Source of the DNA: Enchytraeus crypticus
Taxonomy: Eukaryota; Annelida; Clitellata; Enchytraeida; Enchytraeidae
Direction: 5' to 3'
Assembly: GCA_905160935.1 (NCBI GenBank)
Contig: CAJHZI010000780.1
Coordinates: 215,001 to 279,000 of the forward strand
Length of the DNA: 64,000 nt
Shown here: positions 9,417 to 18,359 of the stretch, in pieces
How the letters are laid out: every line of letters starts with the position of its first letter
Position numbering within the stretch: position 1 is the stretch's first letter
The notes under the pieces: generated by a model
Seen by the model: only the letters and a program-made list of their open reading frames with translations
Database searches by the model: none
Told to the model about the DNA's origin: nothing
Position numbers and translations under genes: made by a program

Positions 9417-12293
9417 TCGATAGTTATATAGATTGATTAAATTATTTTGATTGATCGGTTGGTTGATGAATGGCATGATTGATTTATTTACTGATGGATT
9501 GGTATTTAGATTGACTGATTTAAGAATAGCTTGATTTTGATTGGTTAGGACCCTAAGTACTATGCACAGAACACTGGGACTCACATGTCCCGCTCGTGTC
9601 CCGCCAGTGTCGGAGGTCCCACGACAGCGGCGACCTTTCATGCGCCTAGGCACCACCAGGCTGTCGGTGTGACTGAGGTGGAGGAGTGCCAGGTGCTCGT
9701 GCCTAACTCTGCCGTCGGTGCCATCATCGGTGCTGCTGGTGCCAACATCAAACAAATGATGCGCTTCTCCGGGGCTTTCATCACGGTAAGATATGAACAG
9801 AAGAGAAGCTAACGTTAACGTCAGTTTACTCACTCAAAAGCGATGTCAGTGACGGGCGAGCCCATGATTTGAACCTCGCATATACTGATCCGCGGTCGAG
9901 TATCTTACCGACTTCGCCACTGGCTCGAGCCAGTGGAGAGATAACTATATATAGCTATTTTTATTTTTAAAACACTCAAATATGCAAGTACATAGAAGAA
10001 CTAATAAGATATTACGCAATGGTGCTTTCACAACAGTAAAATGTGATTCGCTGATGTTGAAGAGGTGAGGTCAGGGTTAGTGTAATTAGATGCTCTCATG
10101 GTGTTGACTACTCTACTCTACTACAAACTCTATGTACTGCAAGTTCAACGTTGCCTGCATCTGATGGTTTCTCTAAATCTCTTGAACTACTTCTACTAAA
10201 TTAGTAACGCAATCTCTTGAAGCCATCAAGTGTTTTGATTGATTGGTTGATTGATTGATTGAATTAATTGATTGATTACAGGTAGAATCAAGGAAGGACG
10301 CTGAACTGACACCGTCCTCTGAGCGCATCATTACCATACGTGGCACTCCTGATGCAAACTGGCGGGTTAGTGGTCGACACTTCTTCACTCTTCTCTGCAG
10401 CCGTTAATTAATTGATATGTTGTTTAGTGAATAACTTGGCTAGCACGTGGATTAGTGATAATTAATTGATATTTAGCGTCTAATTTAGCTCTCAGGGCTA
10501 TTATGGTGTGTATAGGGTAGCTTAGATGTTCATGAGTGGTCACTAATGTGTGTGTAGGGTAACTACTATGTTCCTATTGGTCACTAATGTGTGTGTAGGG
10601 TAACTACTATGTTCCTATTGGTCACTAATGTGTGTGTAGGGTAACTACTATGTTCCTATTGGTCACTAAGTGTGTGTAGGGTAACTACTATGTTCCTATT
10701 GGTCACTAAGTGTGCGTGTAGGGTAACTACTATGTTCCTATTGGTCACTAAGTGTGCGTGTAGGGTAACTACTATGTTCCTATTGGTCACTAAGTGTGCG
10801 TGTAGGGTAACTACTATGTTCCTATTGGTCACTAAGTGTGCGTGTAGGGTAACTACTATGTTCCTATTGGTCACTAAGTGTGTGTGTAGGGTAACTACTA
10901 TGTTCCTATTGGTCACTAATGTGCGTGTAGGGTAACTACTATGTTCCTATTGGTCACTAATGTGCGTGTAGGGTAACTACTATGTTCCTATTGGTCACTA
11001 AGTGTGTGTAGGAGAACTACGCCGTTCTCATTGGTCACTAATGTGTGTGTAGGGTAACTACTACGTCTTTGAGAAGATGAAGACGGAAGGATTCTCAGGC
11101 TTGGATGACGTACGGCTGATGACTATGATTAAGATTCCCAGAGCTGCCGTTGGCCGGGTAATTGGCAAAAACGGACGCAACGTGCGCGAAATACAAATCA
11201 ACACCAACACGATTATCAAGCTGCCGTTGGACAACAAGCCGCCAGCTGCTGCCTCGGCTGCTGCCTCAGTTGCTGAGCCAGAAAGCTCAGTCAGTGAGCA
11301 GCAGATTGACAGCAGCTCTCTTGTCGTCGTTGAGGTGCACGGAACATTCGTGTCTACCATGGTATGGACTGATTAATTGTAGCTTTACCATCGGTTCACG
11401 CTGATCGTTGTAAGGGTTAAGTTAATAACTAGCAAACAATAATACTATCGGTGATTAATGTTAAACTGTGAATATTTACTAGTTGTTTTATCGTTGCACT
11501 GAGCAGCATGGTCAATATTAGCCATTATTTCTGATATAATTTTGATCAATCTTCTTGTGGTGTTGAGTTTAAGACCTCGTCCATCAGACGCACAGGTCTG
11601 CAGGTTAATTTACCTTTCCTCGTACTAATGGACTCTGTACTAAGAACTATCAGTATCTCTCTAGCAGTGCTATCGCCTGCTTAGAGATGCTGAGCTTATT
11701 CTTCTTTACACACCCGGGTTTTGAACCTTTGCTGCTGCCAACAATTGATGCGGAAGGGCCTGGCTTAGCCAGTGGGCTGACACTCAGCGGCTAGACCTTT
11801 ACTAAACTATTTAGTTAATTACACTCGTGGTCTGGTTTATTATTTAGACTATTACTATTTCTTGGTCTGGTTTACTATTTAGACTATTGGTTTACTATTT
11901 AGACTATAACTATTTTGTTTACTTTTTTTCTGGAAATGTTAAAATGTTTCAATTTTGCCATGTTTAAGTTTGACGTATCCTGGCCTCAATTGTTTTCAGT
12001 AGTTTAATATCAATATTGGCTTTTAACATCTCTGAGTAAATTACTATGTTGTTGCCTGATGGATTGATGCTTCTTTGATTGATTGATTGACTGATTGATT
12101 GATTGACTGATTGATTGATTGATTGACGCAGGCTGCTCAACAGCGCATCAGGTACCTGGTGGACCTGGCTCTGAACGGCCCCGCTAGCAGCGGTGGAGGG
12201 GTGGGATCAAGCAACGCTGAGCTGGGGGGAGGTTACCACACCCACCCGAACCCCCGTCAGTCCCGTAGTGCCCCCAGGGTCAATACTGCTTGA
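2226..12293 (+). CDS. IGF2BP: IGF2BP/Imp-family mRNA-binding protein, 14 exons
   Basis: This protein binds mRNAs in cytoplasmic granules and controls their localisation, stability and translation. Coding exons: 2226-2266 (the exon may begin at 2211), 2824-2930, 3434-3494, 4420-4569, 5057-5143, 6240-6282, 6776-6870, 7623-7739, 8249-8375, 9123-9200, 9549-9785, 10282-10365, 11053-11361, 12132-12293. Phases match at every junction and give about 565 residues. Order: an RRM (QILIKNLP to LKVDYVTENG), an RS/RG-rich linker, KH1 (ILVPSQFIGAIIGKKGESIK), KH2 (GRIIGKEGRMIKKI), a linker, KH3 (GAIIGAAGANIKQMMRF) and KH4 (GRVIGKNGRNVREI), then a Gly/Ser/Pro tail ending in NTA. The start at 2226 (GAAGAAATGG context) is my choice; it gives one RRM, as in fly Imp, where vertebrate IGF2BPs have two. 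Odd points are the GAAG loop in KH3 and an Ala/Ser/Glu-rich insertion in KH4. The family is certain; the first exon is less so. Confidence 0.93.
2330..2780 (+). mobile_element. LINE 3' remnant with dispersed tail element E
   Basis: At about 2330-2450 the + strand reads as the C-terminal end typical of LINE reverse transcriptases, with a basic GRPQLTWD motif, and then decays. It continues into a tail (2572-2780) that recurs at 33200-33400 and, reversed, at 23270-23365: a GAGGAAGGCAA start, a CGAGAAAGCAGACTTTGAGT-like segment, a CTGCCACTTGGCAGTG palindrome, then GA repeats. It lies in the intron just upstream of the RRM exon at 2824. Confidence 0.6.
3186..3433 (+). repeat. (TTGA)n array ending at the acceptor at 3434
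   Basis: A degenerate TTGATTGA array fills the last 250 bases of the intron before the RRM exon. Similar arrays in sense orientation precede the acceptors at 4420, 6776, 7623, 9549, 10282 and 12132 in this gene. Confidence 0.75.
3927..3995. repeat. Dispersed element D copy
   Basis: CCCTTTAATCCCAGTTTAAC followed by a GGGATACGAATAGAC segment. Other copies are near 27655-27725, 30730-30800, 36240-36390 and, on the other strand, 23634-23710, 59225-59295 and 61565-61640. Confidence 0.6.
4533..4856 (+). repeat. Minisatellite of the exon end plus donor at 4569
   Basis: Units of roughly 57-66 bases, about six copies including the real one. Each holds the last coding bases of the RRM-KH1 linker exon (AACTCTCAGAAATCTGCTAA), the donor-like CTCAGGTA, then a GTT run. 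The first copy is the real exon end. Confidence 0.85.
4862..5056 (+). repeat. Tandem copies of the intron end and start of the KH1 exon
   Basis: A unit containing GGACGCTACTCTAG and GTTGATTG is repeated. At 4982-5000 the first 19 bases of the KH1 exon (GATTCTGGTGCCCAGTCAG) appear after a TAG acceptor, ahead of the real exon at 5057. Confidence 0.8.
5236..5371 (+). mobile_element. SINE-A copy (tRNA-derived)
   Basis: Near full length. It has a box A-like TGGCGATGTC and a box B-like GGTTCAAATC, then a CACTGACAT...GAAACTGA-type body and a CTTTACCA end. It lies within an IGF2BP intron. Confidence 0.8.
5645..5995 (-). mobile_element. LINE reverse-transcriptase C-terminal remnant
   Basis: The - strand reads as the tail commonly seen at the end of LINE ORFs (motifs LLNRIRRQQMKFFGHILR and GRQRMTFIKSLSKWM). 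There is no catalytic domain and it is open at both ends, so it is a dead fragment inside an intron. Confidence 0.75.
6515..6590. repeat. Hairpin, MITE-like
   Basis: Near-perfect inverted repeat: TCCACTTTCCATTAC with its complement GTAATGGAAAGTGGA outside, and AATGTTTGAAAGT with ACTTTCAAACATT inside. Confidence 0.7.
6897..7185. mobile_element. MITE-like inverted repeat
   Basis: Two arms of about 95 bases (about 6897-6994 and 7078-7185) are imperfect complements, for example TTGCAGGAATAT against ATATTCCTGCAA and AAAGTTAGTTTTTAT against ATAAAAACTAACTTT. The loop is about 85 bases and nothing is coded. It sits in the intron after the exon ending at 6870. Confidence 0.6.
7804..7900 (+). mobile_element. 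SINE-A copy, 3'-truncated
   Basis: tRNA-like half with GGCTGGAGCCAGTGGCGATA and box B GGTTCAAATCC. It breaks off at CATCGCTTTC and runs directly into a copy of the KH2 second-half exon border. Confidence 0.8.
7903..8248 (+). repeat. Minisatellite carrying the acceptor of the exon at 8249
   Basis: Seven or eight units of 35-40 bases with TTGTTGTTGTTATCCAG followed by a CTCACGACATG-like exon start. The first unit (about 7903-7945) also copies exon sequence further in (CTCTCTACCCTGATC). Every unit ends in an acceptor-like CCAG. Confidence 0.85.
8760..9110 (+). repeat. Minisatellite, CTATCTATTGACT unit
   Basis: About 20 imperfect copies of a 16-18 base unit containing CTATTGACT fill the intron up to the acceptor at 9123. 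Confidence 0.8.
9349..9413. repeat. (TA)n microsatellite
   Basis: About 32 TA dinucleotides in the intron before the KH3 exon. Confidence 0.95.
9806..9936 (-). mobile_element. SINE-A copy
   Basis: Full-length copy in reverse orientation, beginning about 20 bases after the KH3 exon donor. Box B reads as GGTTCAAATC on the - strand. Confidence 0.8.
10525..11052 (+). repeat. Minisatellite carrying the acceptor of the KH4 exon
   Basis: About 13 units of 40-42 bases. Each contains GTGTAGGGTAACTACTATGT, which copies the real acceptor and exon start at 11053 (GTAG then GGTAACTACTACG), followed by TCCTATTGGTCACTAA. Confidence 0.9.
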
Positions 12294-12590
12294 TTAACTT
12301 GTACCGTCTACACGCTCGTACAAGTTGTTTGATTAACTGTACCGTTCACACGCTCGTACATTTGTTTGATTAACTGTATCTCTTCTGTACCGTCCTCACG
12401 CTCGTACAAGTTGTTTGATTAACTGTACCTCTTCTGTACCGTTCACACGCTCGTACAAGTTATTTGATTAACTGTACTGTCCACACGCTCGTACAAGTTG
12501 TTTGATTAACTGTACCGTCCACACTCTCGTACAAGTTGTTTGATTAACTGTACCTCTTCTGTACCGTTTACACGCTCGTACGCATATTGT
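12288..12590 (+). repeat. Minisatellite starting at the IGF2BP stop codon
   Basis: Six or seven units of about 40-55 bases with TTGATTAACTGTACC and CACGCTCGTACAAG. The first unit includes the TGA stop codon itself. Confidence 0.85.
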
Positions 12591-12900
12591 GACCTATTCA
12601 TACTTCTATTGTGGTTGTTGTTATTGACCGTGCTTGTCTATAAAAGCACTTCGGTTTTATACGGCATTCCATAGTAATTTATTACAAGTAATACTGCATG
12701 TTATACCGTTCATCAGAGCTCGTATGAATAGTATCGTTTAATCCTATGTAAGTATGTAATTTACATCATTTACATATCTAGCAATGTACAGGTGTGTACA
12801 TTTCTTTATACATTTCATACTGTATACACCAGAATATCGACACATGAGTTTATGTGCTTGCATGTAGAAGCACATGTATGTGATTATGACAGACTTGTCA

Positions 12901-12950
12901 TACTTCACATGTGTACACACGTTTGTGTGTGTGTGTGCACATGTGAAGTA
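12901..12950. repeat. Palindrome with GT run
   Basis: TACTTCACATGTG pairs with CACATGTGAAGTA, with GT/CA tracts inside. It could fold as an RNA stem in the 3'UTR. Confidence 0.7.
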
Positions 12951-13784
12951 TATGCGGTGCAGTATTACACAATGTGAAGCTTTTCTGATTTCTTCAGGGA
13001 GCTGCGAGTGTTATAGTTATAGTGTATGTTGGTAAAGTTGGATGTGCGTAAGCCGATGCCCAGTTTAATGAAGTGACATTTAGCGAGTGAGTTAAGTTAT
13101 ACAGACAGTTTGTAGACTAAGATGTTTCAGTTAATGTACGATGAATTTTAGTTGCTTTGAGGTAGTTAAGATTTCATGGTAAAAGTATTTTACCTTTGTA
13201 AGACTTGTATTTGTCTGTTTTATTTCTTAATTGTAGATGTTAGAAAGGAGAAAATGCTTCTAGAGTTGTTTTGTTTAGTTTATATTCTTGTTTGTAGTAG
13301 GTAAAGATGAGAAATTCGTTTTATTTCATTTTATTGAGATTGTTGTTTGTTTCATAAAGAAAGTGACAAGCAACGTTATCCTAGAACTTAAGCGTTATGA
13401 GAATTTAATGCTCTTCTTTATGTTAAGGACTTTAACTTAAATAATTTAGGTTGTGATTATTATTTTAATGAAACTCAAATTTTACGTTTTGATATTTGAT
13501 GAAAGCATCTATGACTTGCCTTTTTAGCAGTTTTTTGTACTGGTTAATACCTATATGCAAGATTTGCGTGTATTTGAAGTATTTTTGTTGTTTTTCTGCA
13601 ATCTATTGCCAATATTGGGTGAGCACTGGTTTGATGATATTACGTGTAGCCGGATATTAAGTGTGCTAGTTGTCGTCTGTACTCGGTTGTGCTGTGTGCT
13701 GCTCTTTGTCATGATAAATTGGATGATAGAGACTTTATCAATTGCTCAGATATCAAAACACTGAATGCTTGCAAGTGAATCTTT

Positions 13785-13790
13785 AATAAA
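13785..13790 (+). terminator. Poly(A) signal AATAAA for the IGF2BP-like gene
   Basis: Canonical hexamer about 1.5 kb after the stop codon, with a GT-rich element about 20 bases further on. It is the best candidate seen in the 3' region; usage is inferred. Confidence 0.55.
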
Positions 13791-13884
13791 ACTCTTTACT
13801 GTAACAGAATCGTTGTGTCGTTATAGATATTACAGTGAAAGTTATTTAACGTCTGGTTCTACTTCGCAACTCGGTCGGTAACTC

Positions 13885-13974
13885 ACTTGGTTGGTAAGAT
13901 ACTCGACCGCGGATCAGTATGGGCGGGGTTCATATCCTGTGCTCGCCCGTCACTGACATCGCTTTCTAGTGAGG
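13885..13974 (+). mobile_element. SINE-A copy, 5' end diverged
   Basis: Shares GATACTCGACCGCGGATCAG, a degenerate box B and the CACTGACATCGCTTTC segment, ending at GTGAGG. It lies between the IGF2BP-like gene and the GPCR gene. Confidence 0.7.
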
Positions 13975-14142
13975 TTTTTTACTTCATCTCACGGCTCTAC
14001 TGCTAAATTGAGTCTTGTTCAAGAAGTATCTAAGCAGAATGGCTGTACGTATCCATACTTAACTATGTGACGTGCTTCCACACAAGATGTGAATCATTTC
14101 CAGCACGCCTTCTTAACTACGTAAGCTTCTGCAGCAGTTAAC

Positions 14143-14218
14143 AAAACTTAAACAAGCGTCTGGCCAACCTGGCCACATAATGATGTGGCTAGGTTGGCCA
14201 GCCGCTTGTTTAAGTTTT
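14143..14218. mobile_element. Near-perfect palindrome, MITE-like
   Basis: Arms of about 36 bases, for example AAAACTTAAACAAGCG against CGCTTGTTTAAGTTTT and TGGCCAACCTGGCCACAT against ATGTGGCTAGGTTGGCCA, with a 4-base loop. Confidence 0.75.
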
Positions 14219-14572
14219 GATGACAGTATGTCTAAAATTGAACCTCTAATCTCTTGATGTAAATAAGACATAAACTAATATCGGCATAAGGAAACATATT
14301 GCTCTATTTACAACAGTAAACGAATAAATGCTAGAATTTACAGCAAACTACTTGTTACAAAAACCCGTTTAATGTATGTCGAAACACCCAAATTTCTCGA
14401 CGTGAAATTTGTTATAATCTCACAAACAAGAATTGGATGTGCATAGGTATCCAATTTGTTCTAGAACATCGCTCTAATCGTTTTTACGTTTTGACTAGGC
14501 TCGATAGATTCGAGTACCTCGTAACGTCTTTAGCTTCTGACAATGACGTTAAGCTGCGCGGTATCTCAGTAG

Positions 14573-14803
14573 TTGCTAGATGGTCACTTATTAGGACAGA
14601 ATTATTTCCATCACCGCGGGCTCTTGTTTTGAGGTACTTTTTATTCTTTGAAGTTGGGACATGTTTAGCGTTAGGGTAAAGGGTAGCGGTTAGGGTTTTG
14701 GATAATTTAAAAGTTGCATTAAAATTACAAATTCCCGCGATGATGTAAACAAGAGCCCGCTATGATGCAAATAACTCTGTCCAAATAAGTGACCAGCTAA
14801 CCG
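14573..14803. mobile_element. MITE-like element with about 60-base inverted ends
   Basis: The left arm contains TGGTCACTTATTAGGACAGA and GCGGGCTCTTGTTT; the right arm contains their complements (AAACAAGAGCCCGC and TCTGTCCAAATAAGTGACCA). The interior (about 100 bases) codes nothing. It ends 15 bases from the GPCR stop codon and so may lie in its 3'UTR. A TTTATT at 14640-14645 (AATAAA on the - strand) lies in the interior. Confidence 0.65.
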
Positions 14804-14818
14804 CAAGTGGTTTCTCTG

Positions 14819-17800
14819 CTATGAAGTCAGCGGCACGACCTCCACGGCCACATCAGGAGAGACGGACTGAGACCTGGTGGTGGTGCAGCTCTGACTCGTC
14901 CTAGATGACATCCCTCTACCGCTCATCTGGTAGATCGAAGGCGGCAGACGTAACCTGAGCATGACGAGGAGTTCTCTGCGGAACTTCTGCCCCGAGAGGC
15001 AGTAGAGGAAGAAGTTGATGGCGTGGTTGAAGCAGGACAGCTGATGGGTGATTGCCCTAGCGAGGTAGTAAGCGTCTCTGTGAGGTTCCTCCGACCATCT
15101 CACCCGTCCTATCGTTAAAATGATGCTCGGGGTCACGCATACGAGGAAGGCAGCACTGGCGCTGAGGGACATCAACGTCGTTTGGGTGAAGACTCCCCTC
15201 GAGGCAGCTGAACCCTTAGAAGACTGGGGTGCCCTTGACGCGTGAGGGACCCCAGAACCCCGCTGAACCCTACCGTTAGAGGAGGCGTTCGACACGTAGC
15301 TTCGTTGACTGACAATCATCCGAGCGCTAGTGTGTCTACGTCTGTACCTAGCTCTCAGCAGCGTCCTTACTATCGCTATGTTACACGTCAGTATCACGCA
15401 GAAAGGAATGACACTGATCAACACGAAGGCAACCCACGGTCTTATCAGCTGCTCGTAGACGTAGTACGCCTCGGGGCGGCCACAGACAGCTAGCACGCTC
15501 TGATGGGGGCCCAGCACGGGACCTCGGGTCCAGAAGACGTGGAGGTTCTTGAGACAGGCGAGTAGGACGATGACCAGGCAGGTGATGTGGGCTCTGCGAG
15601 GGCGACCTGCCGCAGAGTGGCGCAGGAAGGGAAAACACACGGCGAGGAATCGATCGAAGGTGAAGGTCACTAGGATCCAGATAGCTACGTCGCTGGATGT
15701 GTAGAAGAGGAATTTCTCCAGCCTACAGGTCCACCTGGACATAGCAAGTAATGGAGTGGTTTATCCTTCCTGGATTTCTAAACCGTCTGAGATTAAAGAT
15801 CAATTCATGCATTCATTAGTTCTTTCATTTATTAATTCATTCATTCATTCACTCATTAATTTATTTGTTCGTTCGTTCATTTATTCTTTCAGTTATTCAT
15901 TCATTCATTCATTCATTCATTTATTCATTCATTCACTCATTCATTCTTTCGTTCGTTCATTCACTCATTCATTCATTCATTCATTAATTCGTTCATTCAT
16001 TAACTCATTCGTTCATTCATTAATTCATTCATCCATTCGTTCATTCATTCAACTCCACCCTCTAATTTATGTCGGAAGGCTTGAAGCAGTAACGAGTACC
16101 TATAATGTTTCAACTTGAGAAAAGTGCTTCTTAGGCCTGACATTAAGCAGACTATGTATTTGTAGAATAAGCAAAAGCTAATGTTAACGTCAGTGTCAGG
16201 GTTCGTGCTTCTATATATGTAAGTTTCTTTGCGTTTTCAATATGCTATATTGAATTACTGTAATGTTGTTGTTGTCGCGCGTAGCGGCAAAGAAGATGAT
16301 GCGGTTTGTTGTGAGTGCTATTTGAGGGACTTATAGAAGGTTTATATTAAGTAGCTAGTTTAGGATTAGCACGTTAGTTTTTAGTTCTAATCTCACTATA
16401 GCACCAGGCTGCATAATTTAGTTCTAATTAGTCGCCTAGTTCATAAATTAGTTATAGTGGTTGTTTTTTGAGTGTGGTTCTTTAAACGTCAGTTTTAAGT
16501 TTAGTTAGCTAGATTGTATTGAATAAAGGTTATGTGTTGAAGGTGATCTAAATATAATGATGTCTATTTTCGTGGTTAAAGTAATTTACTAAGTTCTGAT
16601 CGATGTTTGTTCTAGTTTAATTGTGCCCTAATTAATGTATTATTGTTCTTATTTTACTGTATTAAATTCTTCTTTCTTATTTAATTTCTACACGCTGATT
16701 TTGTCATGTGTTTAGTTAGTATAGACTTAAGTTATCGAAGCCAGAATAGGGTTTAACGTCCGTGTCTGGCAAGTGACGACTCAGATTTAGATCCTGTCCT
16801 GACAGTCAGTTTCCTCACTCGAAAGCGATGTCAGTGACGGACGAGCCCAGGATTTGAACCGCACATAGTGATCCGCGGTCGAATAACTTACCGACATCAC
16901 CACTGGCTCCAGCCAATGGAGTGGTTTATCTGTTCAAGCTTCCTCAACCGTCTAAGCTTAAGAATCAATTCATGTGTTAATTCGTTCATTCATTAATTCG
17001 TTCAGTCATTCATTAATTCATTTATTCATTCATTCATGCATTCATTCATTATTTCATTCATTCATTCAACTCCATCCTCTACTTCATATAGGAAAACTTG
17101 AAGCAGTAATGACTCTCTGGAATGTGTCAACGTTATAAAAGTGCTTCTGAAGCTTGACGTTAAGCAGACTACATGTGTGCACGAACCTGTTGAGTTCACT
17201 GAAGGTGAAGAGATGGATGGCACCGAAGAACTCTGGGCCAATGCGCGTGAATAGAGCCAATGTGTCAGCCACTGCCAGCCAACGTAGATACACACTCGTC
17301 GTTGTGCGCCGCATTCGTGGTCGACGCATGACTAGAAATGTAAGGGTGTTACCTGACAAATGTACACATATCGGTGCTATCAGTCAGGGTGTTACCTGAC
17401 ATATGTACAGATATTGCTGCTATCAGTCAGGCTGTTACCTGACAAATGTACAGATATTGCTACTATCAGTCAGGGTGTTACCTGACACATGTACATAATT
17501 ATATTGCTACTATCAATCAGGGTGTTACCTGACACATGTACACATATTGCTGCTGTTAGTCAGGGTGTTACCTTACACTTGCACACATATTGCTGCTATC
17601 AGTCGGGGTGTTACCTGATATATGTACAGATAATGCTGCTATCAGTCAGGGTGCTACCTGACACATGTACACATACTGCTGCCATCAGTCAGGGTGTTAC
17701 CTGACACTTACATGAATATTACTGCTATCAGTTAGGGTGTCAGTGACGGTCGAGCCCAGGATTTGAACCCTGCACTTACTAATCCGTAATCGAATATCTT

Positions 17801-18321
17801 ACCGACATCGCCACTGGCTCCAGCCAAAGAAATCACAATAAAGAATTATGAAGTAATCTAAATTCTCTCCAATTCTACGAAAGCTTATTAAATTCTATCC
17901 AATTCTACGTACAATTTTAAAACTCGTTGCAATAAATATTAATACCGTACATTTGTATATTAATACATTAAAATCTACATATTTTGAATGAAGGCATAGA
18001 TTTTAGCTTCAACTAGTCAAGTGAGGCTAATAGTATCTAGGTGTCGCATCGCTTTCGAGTGAGGAAACTGACGTTAACATTCGCTTCTTTTAGCTTTCAT
18101 AAAAGAAATAAGATGCTTGCATGGAATTGTAATAGTCTAGAAGAAGGTTTACCTATGACTCCGAGAGTGAAGAGGATGGGGGAGAAGTAGATCCAGACAG
18201 CCGGATAGTGTTCCTCGGGGGTCCATGCGTGATTGGATGCATTGGATGCCGTGGTATTACTGGAGTTGTAGAGGATACTGGAAAACTGGCTGATCTCATC
18301 CAAGTCCAGTGGTTGCATCAT
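14819..18321 (-). CDS. Rhodopsin-class (class A) G-protein-coupled receptor, 3 exons
   Basis: A seven-helix plasma-membrane receptor that should couple an extracellular ligand to G proteins. Exons in gene order: 18153-18321, 17187-17352, 14819-15734. Phases fit (1, then 2) and give 416 residues. The N-terminus has N-glycosylation sites (NSS, NTT, NAS). TM1 carries the GN motif (VIGNTLTFLV), TM2 has LAVAD, and exon 3 starts at the conserved TM3 Cys (RWTCRLEKFLFY). TM3 ends in DRF instead of DRY, TM5 has the Pro, TM6 has VCVTPS, and TM7 has NHAINFFLY, the form common in invertebrate peptide receptors, before a basic QKFRREL. The third loop is long and Ser/Arg-rich; the tail is Ser/Thr-rich. The ligand is unknown; a neuropeptide is the reasonable guess. 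The donor at 17186 was chosen to fit the phase. Confidence 0.88.
15752..16150. repeat. GPCR intron 2 terminal repeat, copy 1, with (ATTC)n
   Basis: Starts GAGTGGTTTATCCTTC, contains an (ATTC)n array (about 15805-16045), then CAACTCCACCCTCTA and TTGAAGCAGTAACGAGT and ends near TTAAGCAGACTA. A direct copy lies at 16919-17172 at the other end of the same intron. Confidence 0.8.
16804..16916 (-). mobile_element. SINE-A copy
   Basis: Reverse orientation, with the box B region slightly deleted (TTTGAACCGCACATAG). It abuts copy 2 of the intron terminal repeat. Confidence 0.75.
16919..17172. repeat. GPCR intron 2 terminal repeat, copy 2
   Basis: A direct repeat of 15752-16150, with a shorter (ATTC)n array. 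It stops about 15 bases from the exon 2 donor, whereas copy 1 lies about 20 bases from the exon 3 acceptor. Confidence 0.8.
17343..17735 (-). repeat. Minisatellite carrying the GPCR exon 2 acceptor
   Basis: Nine units of about 43-45 bases. On the - strand each reads TGTACATGTGTCAG then GTAACACC, copying the real acceptor and exon start at 17352. Because the exon begins GTAACA, each unit is an AG|GTAACA junction that looks like both acceptor and donor. Confidence 0.88.
17738..17825 (-). mobile_element. SINE-A copy, 3' truncated
   Basis: tRNA-like half only, reverse orientation, directly after the minisatellite in GPCR intron 1. Confidence 0.75.
18047..18099 (+). mobile_element. SINE-A 3' fragment
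   Basis: Only the CATCGCTTTCGAGTGAGGAA to CTTTAGCTTT tail of the family, just outside GPCR exon 1. Confidence 0.65.
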
Positions 18322-18359
18322 TGTTACAACACGCTGTAGTTAATTCTGTCTCAATCTTA

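Larger units (their letters stand above)
12294..13805 (+). other. Probable 3'UTR of the IGF2BP-like gene
   Basis: No coding signal after the TGA at 12291-12293. It starts with a minisatellite, holds a near-perfect palindrome at 12901-12950, and reaches a canonical AATAAA at 13785-13790 followed by a GT-rich GTTGTGTCGTT. IGF2BP mRNAs usually have long 3'UTRs. Confidence 0.6.

Noticed and set aside
10656-10935. Open frames with CRVTTMFLL or VVTLHAHLVTN repeats as proteins
   Set aside because: Both strands are open only because the 42-base repeat is a multiple of three; there is no start context and no homology, and it sits in an intron.
15756-16118. 120-residue open frame rich in FIHSFI
   Set aside because: It is the (ATTC)n array read in one frame, inside the GPCR intron.
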